Part shown: piece by piece, positions 51,110-63,149 of the stretch
How positions within the stretch are numbered: the first letter of the stretch is position 1
How the letters are laid out: each line of letters begins with the position of its first letter
From: Diabrotica undecimpunctata
Taxonomy: Eukaryota > Arthropoda > Insecta > Coleoptera > Chrysomelidae
NCBI RefSeq assembly: GCF_040954645.1
Contig: NC_092803.1
Coordinates: forward strand, 64,745,484 to 64,809,483
Length of the DNA stretch: 64,000 bases
Direction of reading: 5' to 3'
Program-made: the position numbers and the translations under genes
Notes under the pieces: generated by a model
The model's database searches: none
What the model saw: only the letters and a program-made list of their open reading frames with translations
Told to the model about the DNA's origin: nothing

Positions 51110-53090
51110 ACTAATGTCTATTAGGTTAAATCTTCTGGTAGAGTTGAGTGGTTTTTAGAAACTGTATAGTTTTCATGATATAATAAAATCGATGCTTTTC
51201 TTTTAGTTGGGAAGTCCAGGAAGAGATGATTAATAAACGGTTGTAGTTTACGAAAAGTTGTTTTCCTCTTCTACATAGGTTTTGACAAGTATCCTCTACT
51301 GACTTTTTGAAAATGAGTTTAATGTTTTAGCTCGTTAAATTATGGTGAATTCAGTGCTAGGGTTTGGGGCTTCTTTGGCAAAATGATCGGCTGTTTCATT
51401 ACGAGTAATTTGAGTATGGGAAGGCAGCCATATGAGAAAGACTATTACATCGTCAGCAGAGAGATTTTGGTATATGTCATAAATGTTTTGAACTAATGGG
51501 TGATGAGTGAAAATTGAATTGAATGAGTGGATAGATGAAATAAAGTCTGAACAAATGGCAATAAGTATGTGTTGATGGGATATGCCCTTAAAAGCCAACA
51601 GAATGATATAGAATTCACCTGTCTAAACGCTACATATTAAGCATAACTGAGATGATCTTACAAGTTTAGTGGTGTAGTCATGTTAAGTGGTGACTGCACA
51701 GATAACACCAGTGGTAGTTTTAGAAGCATCGGTATAGAGCATTCCATTGTATAGATTTTTTTGTATAATTTCTAAAAATGCTTTCTTTATAAGGTCAGAA
51801 GATTCATATTTGGTAAATATGGTGAGTAAGGTTTCTATTAAAGGAAGGTATTTAGCCCAGGGAGAAAATAAAGGTAAAGGAAGTGAACTAGTCAGACGGA
51901 GGTTCATATTTTTAAGTAGTGAAAAGTACTGGTTTTATGATACGGTGTTGGATATTGCTGTTGAAAGAACACGGCATTTTGATAATCAGGAAATAAACGA
52001 AATTAAAGGGATTTGCAGCATGTGGCAGCATTAATGCAGCATGTGGAAGTAGAAGAAATTGTCATATTAAACTGAGAGAAGGTTCATTGAATTCACGGTA
52101 CATGCTCTCGATAAGAGGAATAGATAAAGCTACCGTAGACGAACTTTAATGTTGGCAGATCTTCTACATGAAGACAAGACCAATTTCAGTTCATGCAGGG
52201 TAAAGGGTGCGTTTATAAACGTGATATCAAGTGAAGTTGACGAGAAGTTGAAGAAAGTTGAGTATGTAAAGGACTAGGAGGGAAAGTTGTATTACTTTTA
52301 TTAAATTTGTCTCCGAAATAATTAGTAAGTGTATCGAAAATTACTTGGCTGTCACAGATAACTGTGTTGTTGAAGTGTATATTCAACAACCAGTTATCTT
52401 CTAAAGGAATCTTAAAGTTAGTTTTATTATCTTGAATTTGTGAAATTTTTTTATAGTTGTGTGGGGTTTGCATTGTTTGTTAGGAAGGAAGTGTGATTTT
52501 GTCAAAAGGGTCTTTTGCTTTACTTAATAATGAATTTGACTTAAGCTTTAAGTTGTTTATGCCTAAGAAGATTTTCCTGGGTTTTATTTCGCCTATATTT
52601 ATTTAAAGCATCCATGGATAAACAAATGGCGGTATTACAATCTGAGTTCCACCAGGGTACTATTTTGTGAACTGAGAAGATGGTTTTTCACCGACATGTG
52701 ATCGGTTTAAGAATTAACTTTTGACTAATCAGCGTTTTTAAAGTTCCATAAACTTTTCGTAGTGGTTTTCTGTTTGGAGAAGCTGGATATGGTGATTGGA
52801 AAGTGGTTTCTTTAAATAGATAATTAAAAACCTCCCAGAAAAGGAAGGTTGCTATTTTGGTGTTACAAAGGCTAAGATCAGTGGTTGAAAATGTTTCTGA
52901 AGAAATTTTAAATGTATGTATGTAACTCTAGTAATGTTATCTGCAATAACTTTACCTTTACTAAAAGTATGGAATGAGGCCCAAATTCTGTTATAGGCAT
53001 TAAATTCACCAACAAAAATGCACGGGAGGGGAAGTTAAAATATTTAATAGACTAACTCTTCTTTATTCAGAGTATGGTCAGGAGAGATGT
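51110..53090 (-). pseudogene. I-type LINE with RNase H, RT deleted
   Basis: Minus-strand remains running from endonuclease to RNase H. Near 53090-52850: CIFVGEFNAYN and TTDLSLCN (endonuclease). Near 52690-52570: PWWNSDCNTAI (linker). Near 52200: LHELKLVLSS, the start of the RT. The palm with the YADD-type motif is missing. RNase H follows (LYTDASKTTTGV near 51755; WLPSHTQITRNETADHFAKE near 51420) and the ORF ends with a LKTTQLYQKI-like segment near 51130. An internal deletion between about 52150 and 51950 removed the RT. Confidence 0.7.
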
Positions 53091-53149
53091 ATATGCTGCA
53101 AATGGTAAGTTTGTTTGGACATCAAGAAGTAACCGCTACTACTTCTAAA

Positions 53150-53560
53150 GATATAGTTTACGTTAGAAGGAAGGAGTATACATTACTAGATCCAAAATTA
53201 AGGTACAACTACTGGCTCTACCGATGTTATGAAGCAAGCTGTAGATGCGGTTATCAGTGGACAAATGGGATATGTGACTGCGTCTAATCGGTTTGATGTC
53301 CCATCATCAACGCTGGAGTGATATGTTCAGAAAAGACGGGAGAATCCAGATGTTGTCATTGATAAAACATCGAGAAAGTATAAAACTGTTTTCACTATTG
53401 AACAAGAGCTTGATTTTGTCGTTTATCTGAAAGATATTCAAAAACAACTGTTTGGCATGACTATAAAAGAGTTTCGCCGACTAGCATACCAGCTAGCAGA
53501 AAATAATAACCGCAAGATTAACTTTAATAGAACAGAAGATAGTCCCAGCTAAGGCACCTC
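53150..53560 (+). pseudogene. pogo/jerky-like HTH fragment
   Basis: The N-terminal DNA-binding region of a pogo-type transposase or derived protein: a Psq-type helix-turn-helix (NYWLYDVMKQAVDAV, then GQMGYVTASNRFDVPSSTL across one frameshift), followed by VFTIEQELDFVVYL and FGMTIKEFRRLAYQLAE. The catalytic domain is absent; stops and a frameshift show it is decayed. Confidence 0.65.
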
Positions 53561-54605
53561 CAAGCTAGTATAATTTACAGTGTCATCATGCCCTCACAAT
53601 TGCTTAAGGAATGAGGAAGAGAAGAAGGAGTTTGTACTTTTTAGCCAATTGATCGTACTTTTTGCTATCACAAGATAATAAAAACTAGTATAAAATTGCT
53701 ATTAACTTAACGATCTGTACTCGATGAACACCAACACGTGAATCTTATTGGAATGTTATGTAAGGTTCTTGTTTTGATAGCTTTCCAGAGAAAATAATCA
53801 ATTTTACTGTCATTTGTTTTTTCTCTAAGCGTAGTCACGAAATTATAGTGTACTTAGCAAGATAAATATAAATAGAAGTTTTTAGGTGAGGCCTATAGTG
53901 GTAATTTTAGCAGTAGGTGACTATAGACTGATGATGATATACGTTTTTCTTTTATTTTATGAGATTTTCTAATTCTTGATCTTAAAAGTAGTTTTCGATT
54001 TTTTGATGATGAATTTTCTGCTAATGCATTAACGTTGATTCATGTAAATACCTTTTTCACACATACATCTCTTCTGATTATTCGTTAGTTTTGTTTTCAA
54101 TTTTTTAAGTTATATATTATTGTAATCGTTATAAAATATAGAAATTACAATCAATTTTATTAAACTAAATGCATGGCTATGCTAAACCCACAGTGACATT
54201 TTTTTATATTTTATGTTGTTAAGGAACCTACAATATATTCTATAAATTTTTCACTCAGCTTTGAACGTAAAAAATACACGACCTTTCAGTTTCTTTTCAA
54301 TATACCCAATAACGTATTCCACACAAAATCTGCCTTCTTCAGATTAAAATCATACACCCCAAGATTTTCTTATTTCGGGTAAAATGGAAGGTTATTACTC
54401 TGCTCATTTGTATGGATTTCAAGTGTTGAGAATCAGAAATTGAAATGGAATGGCGGATTATGCAGAATATCAATTATATGCGTAGATAAGTTTTGGATAA
54501 TAGTCTATTATTAATACGAATATATTTTGTGAATATAAAATCGATTACTAAAGATTTTTTATTAATACAAAATAATTTATAAAAAACTGACTATTTATTT
54601 ATTTA

Positions 54606-54665
<60 letters not shown>

Positions 54666-54984
54666 ACATGCAATATTAATCTAATATGACTAATAGGGTG
54701 TTATTTGTTAACAAATATTAGTTAATTTGAATATGTTTTTAGCTTTGCTTAGCCGATGATAAGCGGGTACCCATGTCGACGGTTCATGGATTTTAAGGGA
54801 TATGAGTCCGTTGTCAGTATGGAATCTCCGAAATATCGTCAGTTCGAAAATAATAAGTTCACACAATACATGTTATCGTCATGTTCATGTTGTGGTCAAA
54901 GCAAAAAGTTATACTAGCGTATTATTTGTATAAAAAAAGCGTAAAAGAAAAATATGAATACATCCTATTTTGTTAGAATAGTAT
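53561..54984. other. Gene-free stretch with an (AT)n tract
   Basis: AT-rich DNA with an (AT)n run at 54608-54661. I recognise nothing else. Confidence 0.45.
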
Positions 54985-55170
54985 GGTGCTTTCCATACAC
55001 TTTACGAAGAATTGAAAAAAGACGAAACAAAATTTTTCAATTACTTCCGAATGGATCCAGACTCTTTCCACAAATTTTTAGGAATAGTTCATGATAAATT
55101 ATAACGTGCTGACGCTAATATGAGGCTATCAATTCCACCTGATGAGCAACTAGCTGTTAATAAACTATGT
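54985..55170 (+). pseudogene. PIF/Harbinger nuclease, N-terminal fragment
   Basis: Encodes HTLYEELKKDETKFFNYFR, MDPDSFHKFLGIV and SIPPDEQLAVNKL, the N-terminal region of HARBI1-like PIF transposases that precedes the catalytic core. It has at least one stop. The rest of the element may continue past the LINE at 55376-59216. Confidence 0.65.
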
Positions 55171-55375
55171 ATGAATTATATTAAATGTATAACAGAATAA
55201 AAAGTTCCTTACTCCTTACTCATTACTCAAACTTCTAATGAGTTCCAAACTCATTGGGTTCTTTATCATTAAAAAATATACAGTCTACATACAAAACAAA
55301 AATTATTGGTAAAATGAGGTGGATTTTGCATGTCGCTTTAGCTAACGGAAAGACTGGTCTGATAATAAAGATTGT

Positions 55376-55487
55376 GGGGGACAGAGTTGCTCGCGTACAT
55401 GGTCTATCGCAAGGTACGATCACACGTGTCCCCTGGGTAACACTAAATGAGCAGCAGCGATTCGTCGTTACGCGCGCTGATCCATGA
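55376..55487 (+). pseudogene. LINE ORF1, C-terminal end only
   Basis: About 36 codons (GDRVARVHGLSQGTITRVPW, ending RADP) remain of ORF1; the 5' truncation removed the rest. The upstream part of the open frame (from 55254) is host or PIF sequence read through the insertion junction. The stop overlaps the ORF2 start as ATGA. Confidence 0.6.
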
Positions 55488-58400
55488 GTGTACGAATCAC
55501 TACTCGAAACGACCCTTCTCAGGGCAGCGACACAGACCTCAAAGTCATCTTCTGGAACGCTGGAGGTCTAAGCAACAGCAAGTTTTTAGAACTCAAACGA
55601 AGCGTTCTCGAAAAGAACGTTGATATATATGTCATTGTAGAGGCAGGAGCCGCTACAGACACACCTCATCTCTACTCTACAGTTGGCTATTCAACCCATG
55701 TGCTGAAGAGGAGTCGACAAGTGGCGTCAGGAATTATTATCGGAATCAAAACCCCTCTAGTATGCAAGGCTAACACAATCTACGAAATGCAGGATAGAGA
55801 CAAACTGGAAATGTTCAAGGTAGAAGTCTGGAAAAACTCGAAACATGTCACCCTTTTCTTACTATACAATCCGCCAGATAATATACCTGCATTGGAATTG
55901 GTAGAGCAACAAATCCAGCCAAGTACCATCATAATTGGAGATTTCAATAGTCCATCCACGAGATGGGGCTACTCTAGAACCACCAACGTTGGGAAACACC
56001 TAGAATACTTCCTGGATACCAACTATCTCGATGTAGTAAACACCCCACCTACGTTCTTATCGTTTACAGGAAGTCAAACAAGGCCCGATCTTGTCGAAAC
56101 GCACCCACACATTACAGGGAAGATCAATGTAACCCTCCTGGACGACGCAGCAGGCTGTGGTCACCGCGCTCTGCTAGTGACATGCAAACTGGCAAAGGAC
56201 AAAAAAGCCCAAAATCGCGCCCCGCGCTGGAATTTTAAAAAGACGGATTGGAAAAAGTACAGGGAATGCACAAATGAAGTCCTAACTCAACTAACATTAC
56301 AAGAACAAGAAGAAGCAACAAAGAAAGTAAGTGAGGCCATACTCAAATGTGCAAAAGAGTGCATACCGCGAGGTCAAATTAAAGGGTATAAGACTTTCTG
56401 GTCCCCAACGCTATCCAAATTGAAAGCTGCCAGAAATAAAGCCAGAGGAAAAGCTGAAAAATCCAGGCAAATGAACGATTGTATAGAGCTTCGAAAGAGA
56501 CAAGCGGTCCTAACTCAAGCCATTAAGTCAGGCAAAAGAGAAGCTTTCAAATCCTTTCTTGCTAAGCTCGTTTTCCGAAAAGACGGCGTCAAAGCGCACA
56601 GGTTCGTTACTACGCTAAACAATGATGGAAACAAGCAACAGCAAATGCCAATGAGAGGCATGGCTAGAGAACTCACTACACATGCCGATATAGCAAACGA
56701 ACTCTGTAAGCACTACACTAAAGTGAGTAATATTAAAATAAATAAGAGGAAGAGAGCAAGACTATTGCGTTATCCCCCTCCCCGGCAGATGAGCAAAAAT
56801 ATAAACGACATCTGTTCAGAAGATTTCTCGATGTTGGAGCTGGAAGCGGCTCTCTCTGACACAAAAACGAAAAAGGCAGCAGGGATTGACGAGTTGTACC
56901 CGGAAATGCTTAAATATCTGGGAGCCTCATCCAAAGGCACCATTCTGAATTTGATTAACCTAACATGGAATTCAAGAGTCCCAAGTCAGTGGAGGAAGAG
57001 CGAGGTCATACCCACCTTAAAGAAAGGAAAAGACCCGAGCCTGACTGATAGCTACCGGCCAATATCCCTCACAAGCTCCTTATGCAAAGTAGCCGAAAAA
57101 ATGGTTCTGGGCAGACTAAACCGAGCCATAACCCATCTTGAACTGATTGACGACGCTCAGGCTGGCTTCAGGAAACACAGGAACACCATGGACCATGTAG
57201 TCGATTTTGCCCAAAAAGTCAAGGATGCTTTCCACCGTAAGATGTCAACAGTAGCAGTGCTAGTAGACCTCAAAGCTGCATACGACACAGTATGGAGAGG
57301 TTTGCTGTTACACAAGATAGCGTAGTCCGGAGTTGACGGCAAACTATTTAATTGGATAAAATCCTTTCTAGGGGAAAGGTATCAGAGAGTCAAATTTCAC
57401 AACCACTGTTCCAAATTAAGACTGCAAAGACAAGGGCTGCCACAAGGAGCTGTCATCAGCTGTCAATTATTCAACTTAATGATAAATGATGTGCTCGAAA
57501 TGATTAGAAAGACACCTGGTGTGGAAGCCCTCCTGTATGCTGATGACATCCTAATATGGGCATCAAGTAGCAGTTTGAGAGCGCTCGAGGGAGTAATGAA
57601 CCAGGCTCTGAAAAATCTAGAAAAATGGGCGGATAAAAACTGCCTAACAGTCAGTACAACCAAAACCGTATATTAGGTACTTAGCCTTTTAACAAAACAG
57701 ACTGCTGTCAAGCTGACGTATAAAGGAGTTGATCTGGAAAGACAGGACGTAACAAAATACTTGGGGGTGTACATAGACAAGAAAATGACGTGGAAACCTC
57801 AAATCGACGACATTGCAGAGAAAGCCACAAAGAGATGTCGACTGCTCAAACGTCTCACAGCAACAAAGTGGGGCGCCACGCAAGATGTCCTGGTAGCAAC
57901 ATACAAAACCTATGTCCGGCCGATATTAGAATATGGGAGTGAAGCTACAATAACTGCGAGTACAAATACCACCTCCAAGCTTGAAGTCGCCCAGAACACT
58001 GCCCTTCGCGTCATCACCGGTGCTCCAAAATCAACACCGATTACATCAATGGAAGCCCAGACCGGTATTGAACCAATACAATGCCGCAGAGAGCAACACG
58101 CGTTAACCTTCTGGGAAAGGCAAAGACGAATACTTCCACAAAAATGGGACGAATATAGACAAGCAGCCTCACGTCTTAAAACACAAACTACTCCACTTAC
58201 AGTAGCAAACCAAATCATGGAAAAATACCACATTGTCCTGTCGGAAGCCGCCCCCTTCCCAGCGCAAACCACACTGGCCCGCTGTCTACCAAACACAGAA
58301 TTACTGCTTGAAAACCATAACGACCCGAAGCACTTATCGTCAGACATTGCCCTAAGGAAAGCCGCCCTAGAGACGATACACACCAAGTACCCAGCACATG

Positions 58401-59203
58401 AGTGGCTCCACATCTACTGCGATGGATCCTCGATGCCGGACTCGGGAAGAACAGGAGCAGGATATGTCTCATCATTCTTCAAAGGCTCTATAGCTGTGGG
58501 TGTCCCTCTCAGCAACTACGACGGCGAAATTGCTGCTATACACGAAGCTGCAAAAAATCTTGAGAATTTCCAACACCCCCAAAAAGTTGCCTTCTTCATC
58601 GACTGCCAAGCCGCAATCCTCGCTCTGTCGACAAATCGATACACCGACTGTGCCAAAACAATATCTTGTCGTGTCCAACTATCGAACTTGATGGAAAAAG
58701 GGTGGCTGATTACTCTACAATGGATCCCTAGTCATGTCGGTGTTGAAGGAAATGAAGCGGCGGATGAACTTGCAAAAGAAGGCACTACTCTTCCACAGCC
58801 TCCTAGCTTCCAATCGTACACATCAGCAAAGTCCACCATTAGAAGAGGAATCAAAGCGAAGATAAAAGAGCAGCAAATACAAGCCGGTGCTGGAAAATCT
58901 TGGGCCCACCTAATAGAGTCACCAATCTCTCGCAACTTGCCGAGACCCATTAGTGTAGCCGTGTTCAGAACAACTACGGGGCATGACTACCTGGCCTCCC
59001 ATCTACATCGCATCGGCGTCCGCGAAAATGACAACTGTCCATTATGTGATCAGCCCCAGATGGATGCTGCTCACCTTCCAGAGTGCCCAGCCCTGAAAAC
59101 AGACCCACACGAGGAGGATGAAGATCGCCTACGAGAAACGGCTCGTCTATACTGGTCAGCGCGCCACCAAATGGCTAACATGCCAAGGGTGGGCGTTGGC
59201 TAG
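55484..59203 (+). pseudogene. LINE ORF2: endonuclease, RT, RNase H; two in-frame TAGs
   Basis: A single reading frame of 1240 codons including stops. Endonuclease: FWNAGGLSNSK near residue 24, VEAGA, GDFNSPSTRWG and DLVETH. RT: SYRPISLTSSLCKV, QAGFRKHRNTMDHV, DLKAAYDTVW, GLPQGAVIS and YADDILIW near 57535. RNase H: IYCDGSSMPDSG near 58415, then FFIDCQAA and IPSHVGVEGNEAADELAKEG near 58725-58785. A terminal cluster, CPLCDQPQMDAAHLPECP, lies near 59038. The frame is interrupted only by TAG codons at 57323 and 57674 and has no frameshift. The start Met overlaps the ORF1 stop by four bases. Confidence 0.88.
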
Positions 59204-59276
59204 TAAGTAAGTAAGTATAATAAAGATTGTTATGCAATTGGAGGAGATGATTCTGGTGCTGGTGTTTGTGGTTCAC

Positions 59277-59907
59277 TCACTTGACTGAAATTTGCAGTTG
59301 AAGTTGTGGGTGTACTCCGATATGGCTCAAATTTTGCGAGGTATCTATTTTGTTGAACGATATATGCTTGTGATTGATATAACGTACTCTTTTCAAAGTT
59401 CTAGAGCTGATCATTCTGGGGCTGCGGCTGGTAGCTTTGGAGCTACTGGAGGTATGCTGCGCCATAAGCATTTTTCTCGTTTGTGTGTTTCTTAGGGATA
59501 AAATTATCTCGAATTGAAAATTTATGAATTCCGCATCACTAATTTTCTCAATAGTAGATGCAATTCTCCTGAAGAAACACATGACTGGACTGCTAGCTTC
59601 ACGATTGAAACAATCCAGCATCTCGCGTATCTTTGCTGCCAAAAAATGATCTGTAGTTTTTGTCTTTTTTTGTACAGCAGAATCATCTTAGACAGTTGGT
59701 TGTGGGACGAATTAGTGGCATATTCATTTTAGTCAGTCTATGACTTAAAATTTTATAGAAGAATTGCATTTGCCCAAAAAATTTATATTTTGAGGTAGTC
59801 TTTGCTAAACTCGACTTGATCTCTTTCAGTTTCTTCGCACATCTCATCCAGTTACCTCTTGCGTTGCTCCACTTGTTTGTAACTTTTTTGTATGAAAAAT
59901 AAAACAT
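59277..59907 (-). pseudogene. PIF-type MADF (Myb-like) accessory protein
   Basis: Minus-strand remnants of a MADF-domain protein. Near 59880-59740: VTNKWSNARGNWMRCAKKLKEIK then KYKFFGQMQFFYKI, the MADF core with its Trp and basic residues. The second piece (59642-59277) is Ser-rich. PIF/Harbinger elements carry such a DNA-binding partner beside the nuclease, usually on the opposite strand, as here. A frame change separates the two pieces. Confidence 0.65.
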
Positions 59908-60035
59908 GGATGACCAAAATTCTTGTCATCAGGAAGTTCATTCACAGATCTTCAATACATATTTAGAATAGGAATTAAAGCTATAAGCTATATTGTGGAT
60001 CAATATTTTTAAACTATAAAGATAACGTTTTAATT

Positions 60036-60300
60036 GTGTTGATGGCCGTGCAGATTCAAATTTTAATTTTATTTTTATTGGTGTTGGTGCATATGGCAAA
60101 GAATGCGATTTGGCCGTATTTAACAAAACCGAGTTTTGGAAAATGTTTGATAAACAAAAGATTGAATATACCTCCATCTACCAACAAATTGGGAATTAAG
60201 TGTGAACTGCCCTATGTGTTCGTGGCCGACGAAGCATTTGCCTTACATGAACATTTACTTCGTCCGTTTGGTGGTCATTAACTCGATAATATGAATAGGA
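60036..60300 (+). pseudogene. PIF/Harbinger nuclease, catalytic-core fragment
   Basis: A piece of a HARBI1-like nuclease: GAYGKECDLAVFNKTEFWK in one frame, then LPYVFVADEAFALHEHLLRPFGG in another. The Asp in VADEAF is one of the catalytic residues. The N-terminal and last catalytic motifs are missing here; 54985-55170 may be the N-terminal part of a related copy. Confidence 0.68.
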
Positions 60301-60309
60301 CATATTTCT

Positions 60310-61010
60310 ATACGTTCTGTGATCAGTACATACAACTATCCTACACAACCATTGGCAAAACATCTGGCCAAAACTTTACAACCTTTCTCCGAAGGTGATT
60401 CATCCTTGGTCAAAAATTCTTCACATATAATCGAGCTTTTTAAACAATACCATATATTAGTCACAGATATTCTAGGAAGTTTAGACATCGTTTCACTTTT
60501 TACAAACATTCTTATAAAGTTCGAAACATTAAACATTCTATCAACTAAATAAAATATCCAGCAAGACCACTTATCTCGTATTAAACATTGAATGGTTAAC
60601 ACTTATTGTATCCTCCAAAATCAATTCTACAGATAAATAGATAGTGCCCCAATGGACTTTCCACTCTCATCAGTGATTGTCAATATCTTTATGGAAGACT
60701 TCGAGACCCGAACACTATCTACATCAATGCTCAAACCCACATGTTGGCTACTATCGATATATTATCGATACATTCATCATGTGCTCCCACGCAAGGATGC
60801 TTTGGTCTATTTTTAAATCCATCTGAATGGTATATATCTTAGTGTCCTGTTCACCATGGAGATGGAAACTGATTCATCCCTACCGTTTCTCGACGTTCTC
60901 ATAAGGAAAAAACCAATTCCAAGGTTTTTATTAATCTATTTGCATACCAACACTCATCACCCAAAAATCATGTCATTTAGAAATTAATTCAGGCATCAAT
61001 ACCCTTGTCT
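60310..61010 (+). pseudogene. Penelope-like element RT, decayed
   Basis: RT fragments of a Penelope-like retroelement: QPLAKHLAKTLQPF, DSSLVKNSSHIIE and ILGSLDIVSLFTNI (60319-60552); then near 60650 a stretch matching PMDFPLSSVIVNIFMEDFE, the conserved motif before the catalytic residues; then FTMEMETDSSLPFLDVLIRKK near 60850. The family's YVDD-type site near 60770 is degenerate. The GIY-YIG nuclease end is not seen here; the fragment at 1006-1509 comes from another copy. Stops and frameshifts abound. Confidence 0.72.
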
Positions 61011-61549
61011 GCATAATAATACGTCTTTGAGATGATGCAAGTAGACCGGCGGAGCCCTATTCTTCAAAACAGGCCCTTATCCAAAATGGTTACCGCAAAA
61101 ATCGCATTAACAGGAGCATCTACAGGCACAAATCTCCCATTTAATCTAAACTCAAAGACTCAAACCCTCATCATACTAAAGCTTTCCCCGATCTTACATA
61201 AGCAAAACCAATCATATAAACCAAACCAGGATTTATAAACATTCTATTTCTGTTAGAAATTCGGTTTCAAAGTCAACACGATCTTTATACAAGTCACAAA
61301 ATTGATTTTGAAAACTCTAGAGCCATAGGCCCATCTGCTTATAGAAGCCAAGAATTATTCGAGAAGCCATAGAGCCTGAAAAATGGCCCAATTTTCTTAA
61401 AAGAGATGACAACATCCAATTGACATGGGGCTCTCTCCTAAGGAAACCATAGTCCGCTCCCGCCACCAAAGGCCACGTCAATATTGACGGTATAAATAAA
61501 TAGTTTATCGTCCCCAGCAGCAGTAGTGCCATGTAGTTAGACCCTGAAA

Positions 61550-61588
61550 GTCCTGAAAAGACATCAGAGAGCGTGTCGAAAGCTCGGC
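61550..61588 (+). ncRNA. Hammerhead-like motif downstream of Penelope RT
   Basis: Core box CTGAAAA (61553-61559; consensus CTGANGA, one mismatch), stem II GACA (61560-61563) with TGTC (61574-61577), GAAA (61578-61581), a minimal AGCT-type stem III, a UC cleavage position, and GGC pairing with GTC (one wobble) as a short stem I. It sits about 500 bases after the Penelope RT remnant, where family members carry such motifs. Probably inactive. Confidence 0.45.
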
Positions 61589-61678
61589 GCAGTGAAAATC
61601 GACGCGGTATAATCCGGAAGCCTGGTGAGTTTAATATGAATTTTCGTAACAATATTAATTTTAGTTCTATGTTTAATA

Positions 61679-61681
<3 letters not shown>

Positions 61682-61741
<60 letters not shown>
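61682..61741. repeat. (AT)n microsatellite
   Basis: A pure AT dinucleotide run. The open frame entering it from 61573 is not a gene. Confidence 0.95.
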
Positions 61742-61743
<2 letters not shown>

Positions 61744-62819
61744 AAATATAAATTATCTTAATTATTGTTACGACTGACGTCTCCTCTAGGTAAATTACCC
61801 CTCGGAATCTTGTAGATATTCTAAGCTTAAACTTGAATACCTCAAAGATAAAATTGATAACTCTTAAATGTTTAACTTTAAGAAAAAGTTACTTAGAACC
61901 ATTTTTTAAACAAAATAAGCTAAAAAAATCTCAAGGGCATTTGGTGGAGTTATCTGTGTATTGTATATGCCATCAAAAAAGTTCATTTCGCACAGAAAAA
62001 ATCATTTAAATAAATTTTGACCACTTCTAGTTTGGACAACATCTTAATCCTTATTCATAGGTTCGTACGAATATGATTATTCAAAAAGTCTCACTAATTA
62101 TTTTTGTTCGTAAAAGCTAGAATTTACTCTTATACGGTCCGACACCTATTTCTGGAAGGTTAAAGAAGGAAGTTTTTAAATCCAAGCCAAAAAATATAAA
62201 TAAAAAAAAATCGAAAAGTAATATGAGCAAATCTGAGAAGTTAACAATATAATCAATTTTTTTATATTCTGTAAAATTAAAAATCTTGGTTGAAAGTTAG
62301 ACGATATTTTAGACTTAATAAACATAAAAGACCGACGTGGCCCTTTTCAGTAACTTTTCTACTTTGATCGCCAATAAAATTACATCTTGTAAAAGTTTTA
62401 AGGCAATACATCTTCAAAGAGCCAATTGCTGTAAGTAGTTCTTTAAAGAAATTCTAAGAGATTTTTCATAAAACGATTCTTTGTGTGTACTAAAAGTAAG
62501 TGTATTTTAGCTACAAATATACGTATTCTATAAAATGTTGAGGTTTTTAAAGATGGATTGTAAATATTGCTAAAGTAAATTTTATGAGAGTATTTTATAG
62601 TATACCATGCGGTCCATATGTATGGAATAAATTCATTTTTAGCGTTATTATGTACTATGTAAAAAAAAACCTGAAACAGATCGATTTGTATTCTTAAATT
62701 AACAATTTACAGTATGAAAATTGGGGGGGTCAAATTGGGGAAATTGGGGGAAAAAAACAAAGGGGGTCGTGTGGCACCTTGTAAGAAAGGAATTTTAATC
62801 CTCTGTTCAACAATATAAA
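61742..62819. other. Gene-free stretch
   Basis: I recognise no gene. G-runs occur at 62723-62770 next to the mariner remnant that follows. Confidence 0.4.
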
Positions 62820-63010
62820 GTTTTTTGAGTTTGCAGAATCATAACTGAGAAAACTGATTTCTACAATTAAATTAAATGTTCAACTTGACCACCATTATTC
62901 ACTTCTTGACAATAACCGAGGCGATTTTGGAACTCTCGTACCTTTTGTATGACCTATTTTGTTAATTTCTTCCGTTATCCTAGCTTTTAAATCAGCAATA
63001 TTGCCTGATC
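62820..63010 (-). pseudogene. Mariner-type transposase, C-terminal fragment
   Basis: On the minus strand it encodes the last part of a transposase: NIADLKARITEEINKI, then VREFQNRLGYCQEV and GGQVEHL. It is close in sequence to the end of the plus-strand copy at 63940, so the two belong to one family but are inverted relative to each other. Confidence 0.7.
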
Positions 63011-63149
63011 TATTAAAATATATTTAAGAAATAATCAGGTATTTTCGTATCTGTTCTGCCAAAAATTAGGGAAAAAATCTAGTAGGCTGCTGTCATTTAG
63101 GTATTTAAAGTTACTATAAGACGTCAGTATAATATTTGTGCGCGTATTA

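Larger units (their letters stand above)
55376..59216 (+). mobile_element. RNase H-bearing LINE, 5'-truncated, with TSD
   Basis: A 3.8-kb non-LTR insertion. The 14-base ATAATAAAGATTGT occurs at both flanks (55362-55375 and 59217-59230), marking the target duplication and exact ends. The element starts within the end of ORF1, then has ORF2 (endonuclease, RT, RNase H, Cys cluster) and ends in (TAAG)n. It inserted between PIF/Harbinger remnants. The clade is uncertain: an I/R1-superfamily member, perhaps LOA- or Outcast-like. Confidence 0.85.

Noticed and set aside
57689..58950. Minus-strand open frames across the LINE ORF2
   Set aside because: Shadows of the RT and RNase H coding sequence on the other strand.
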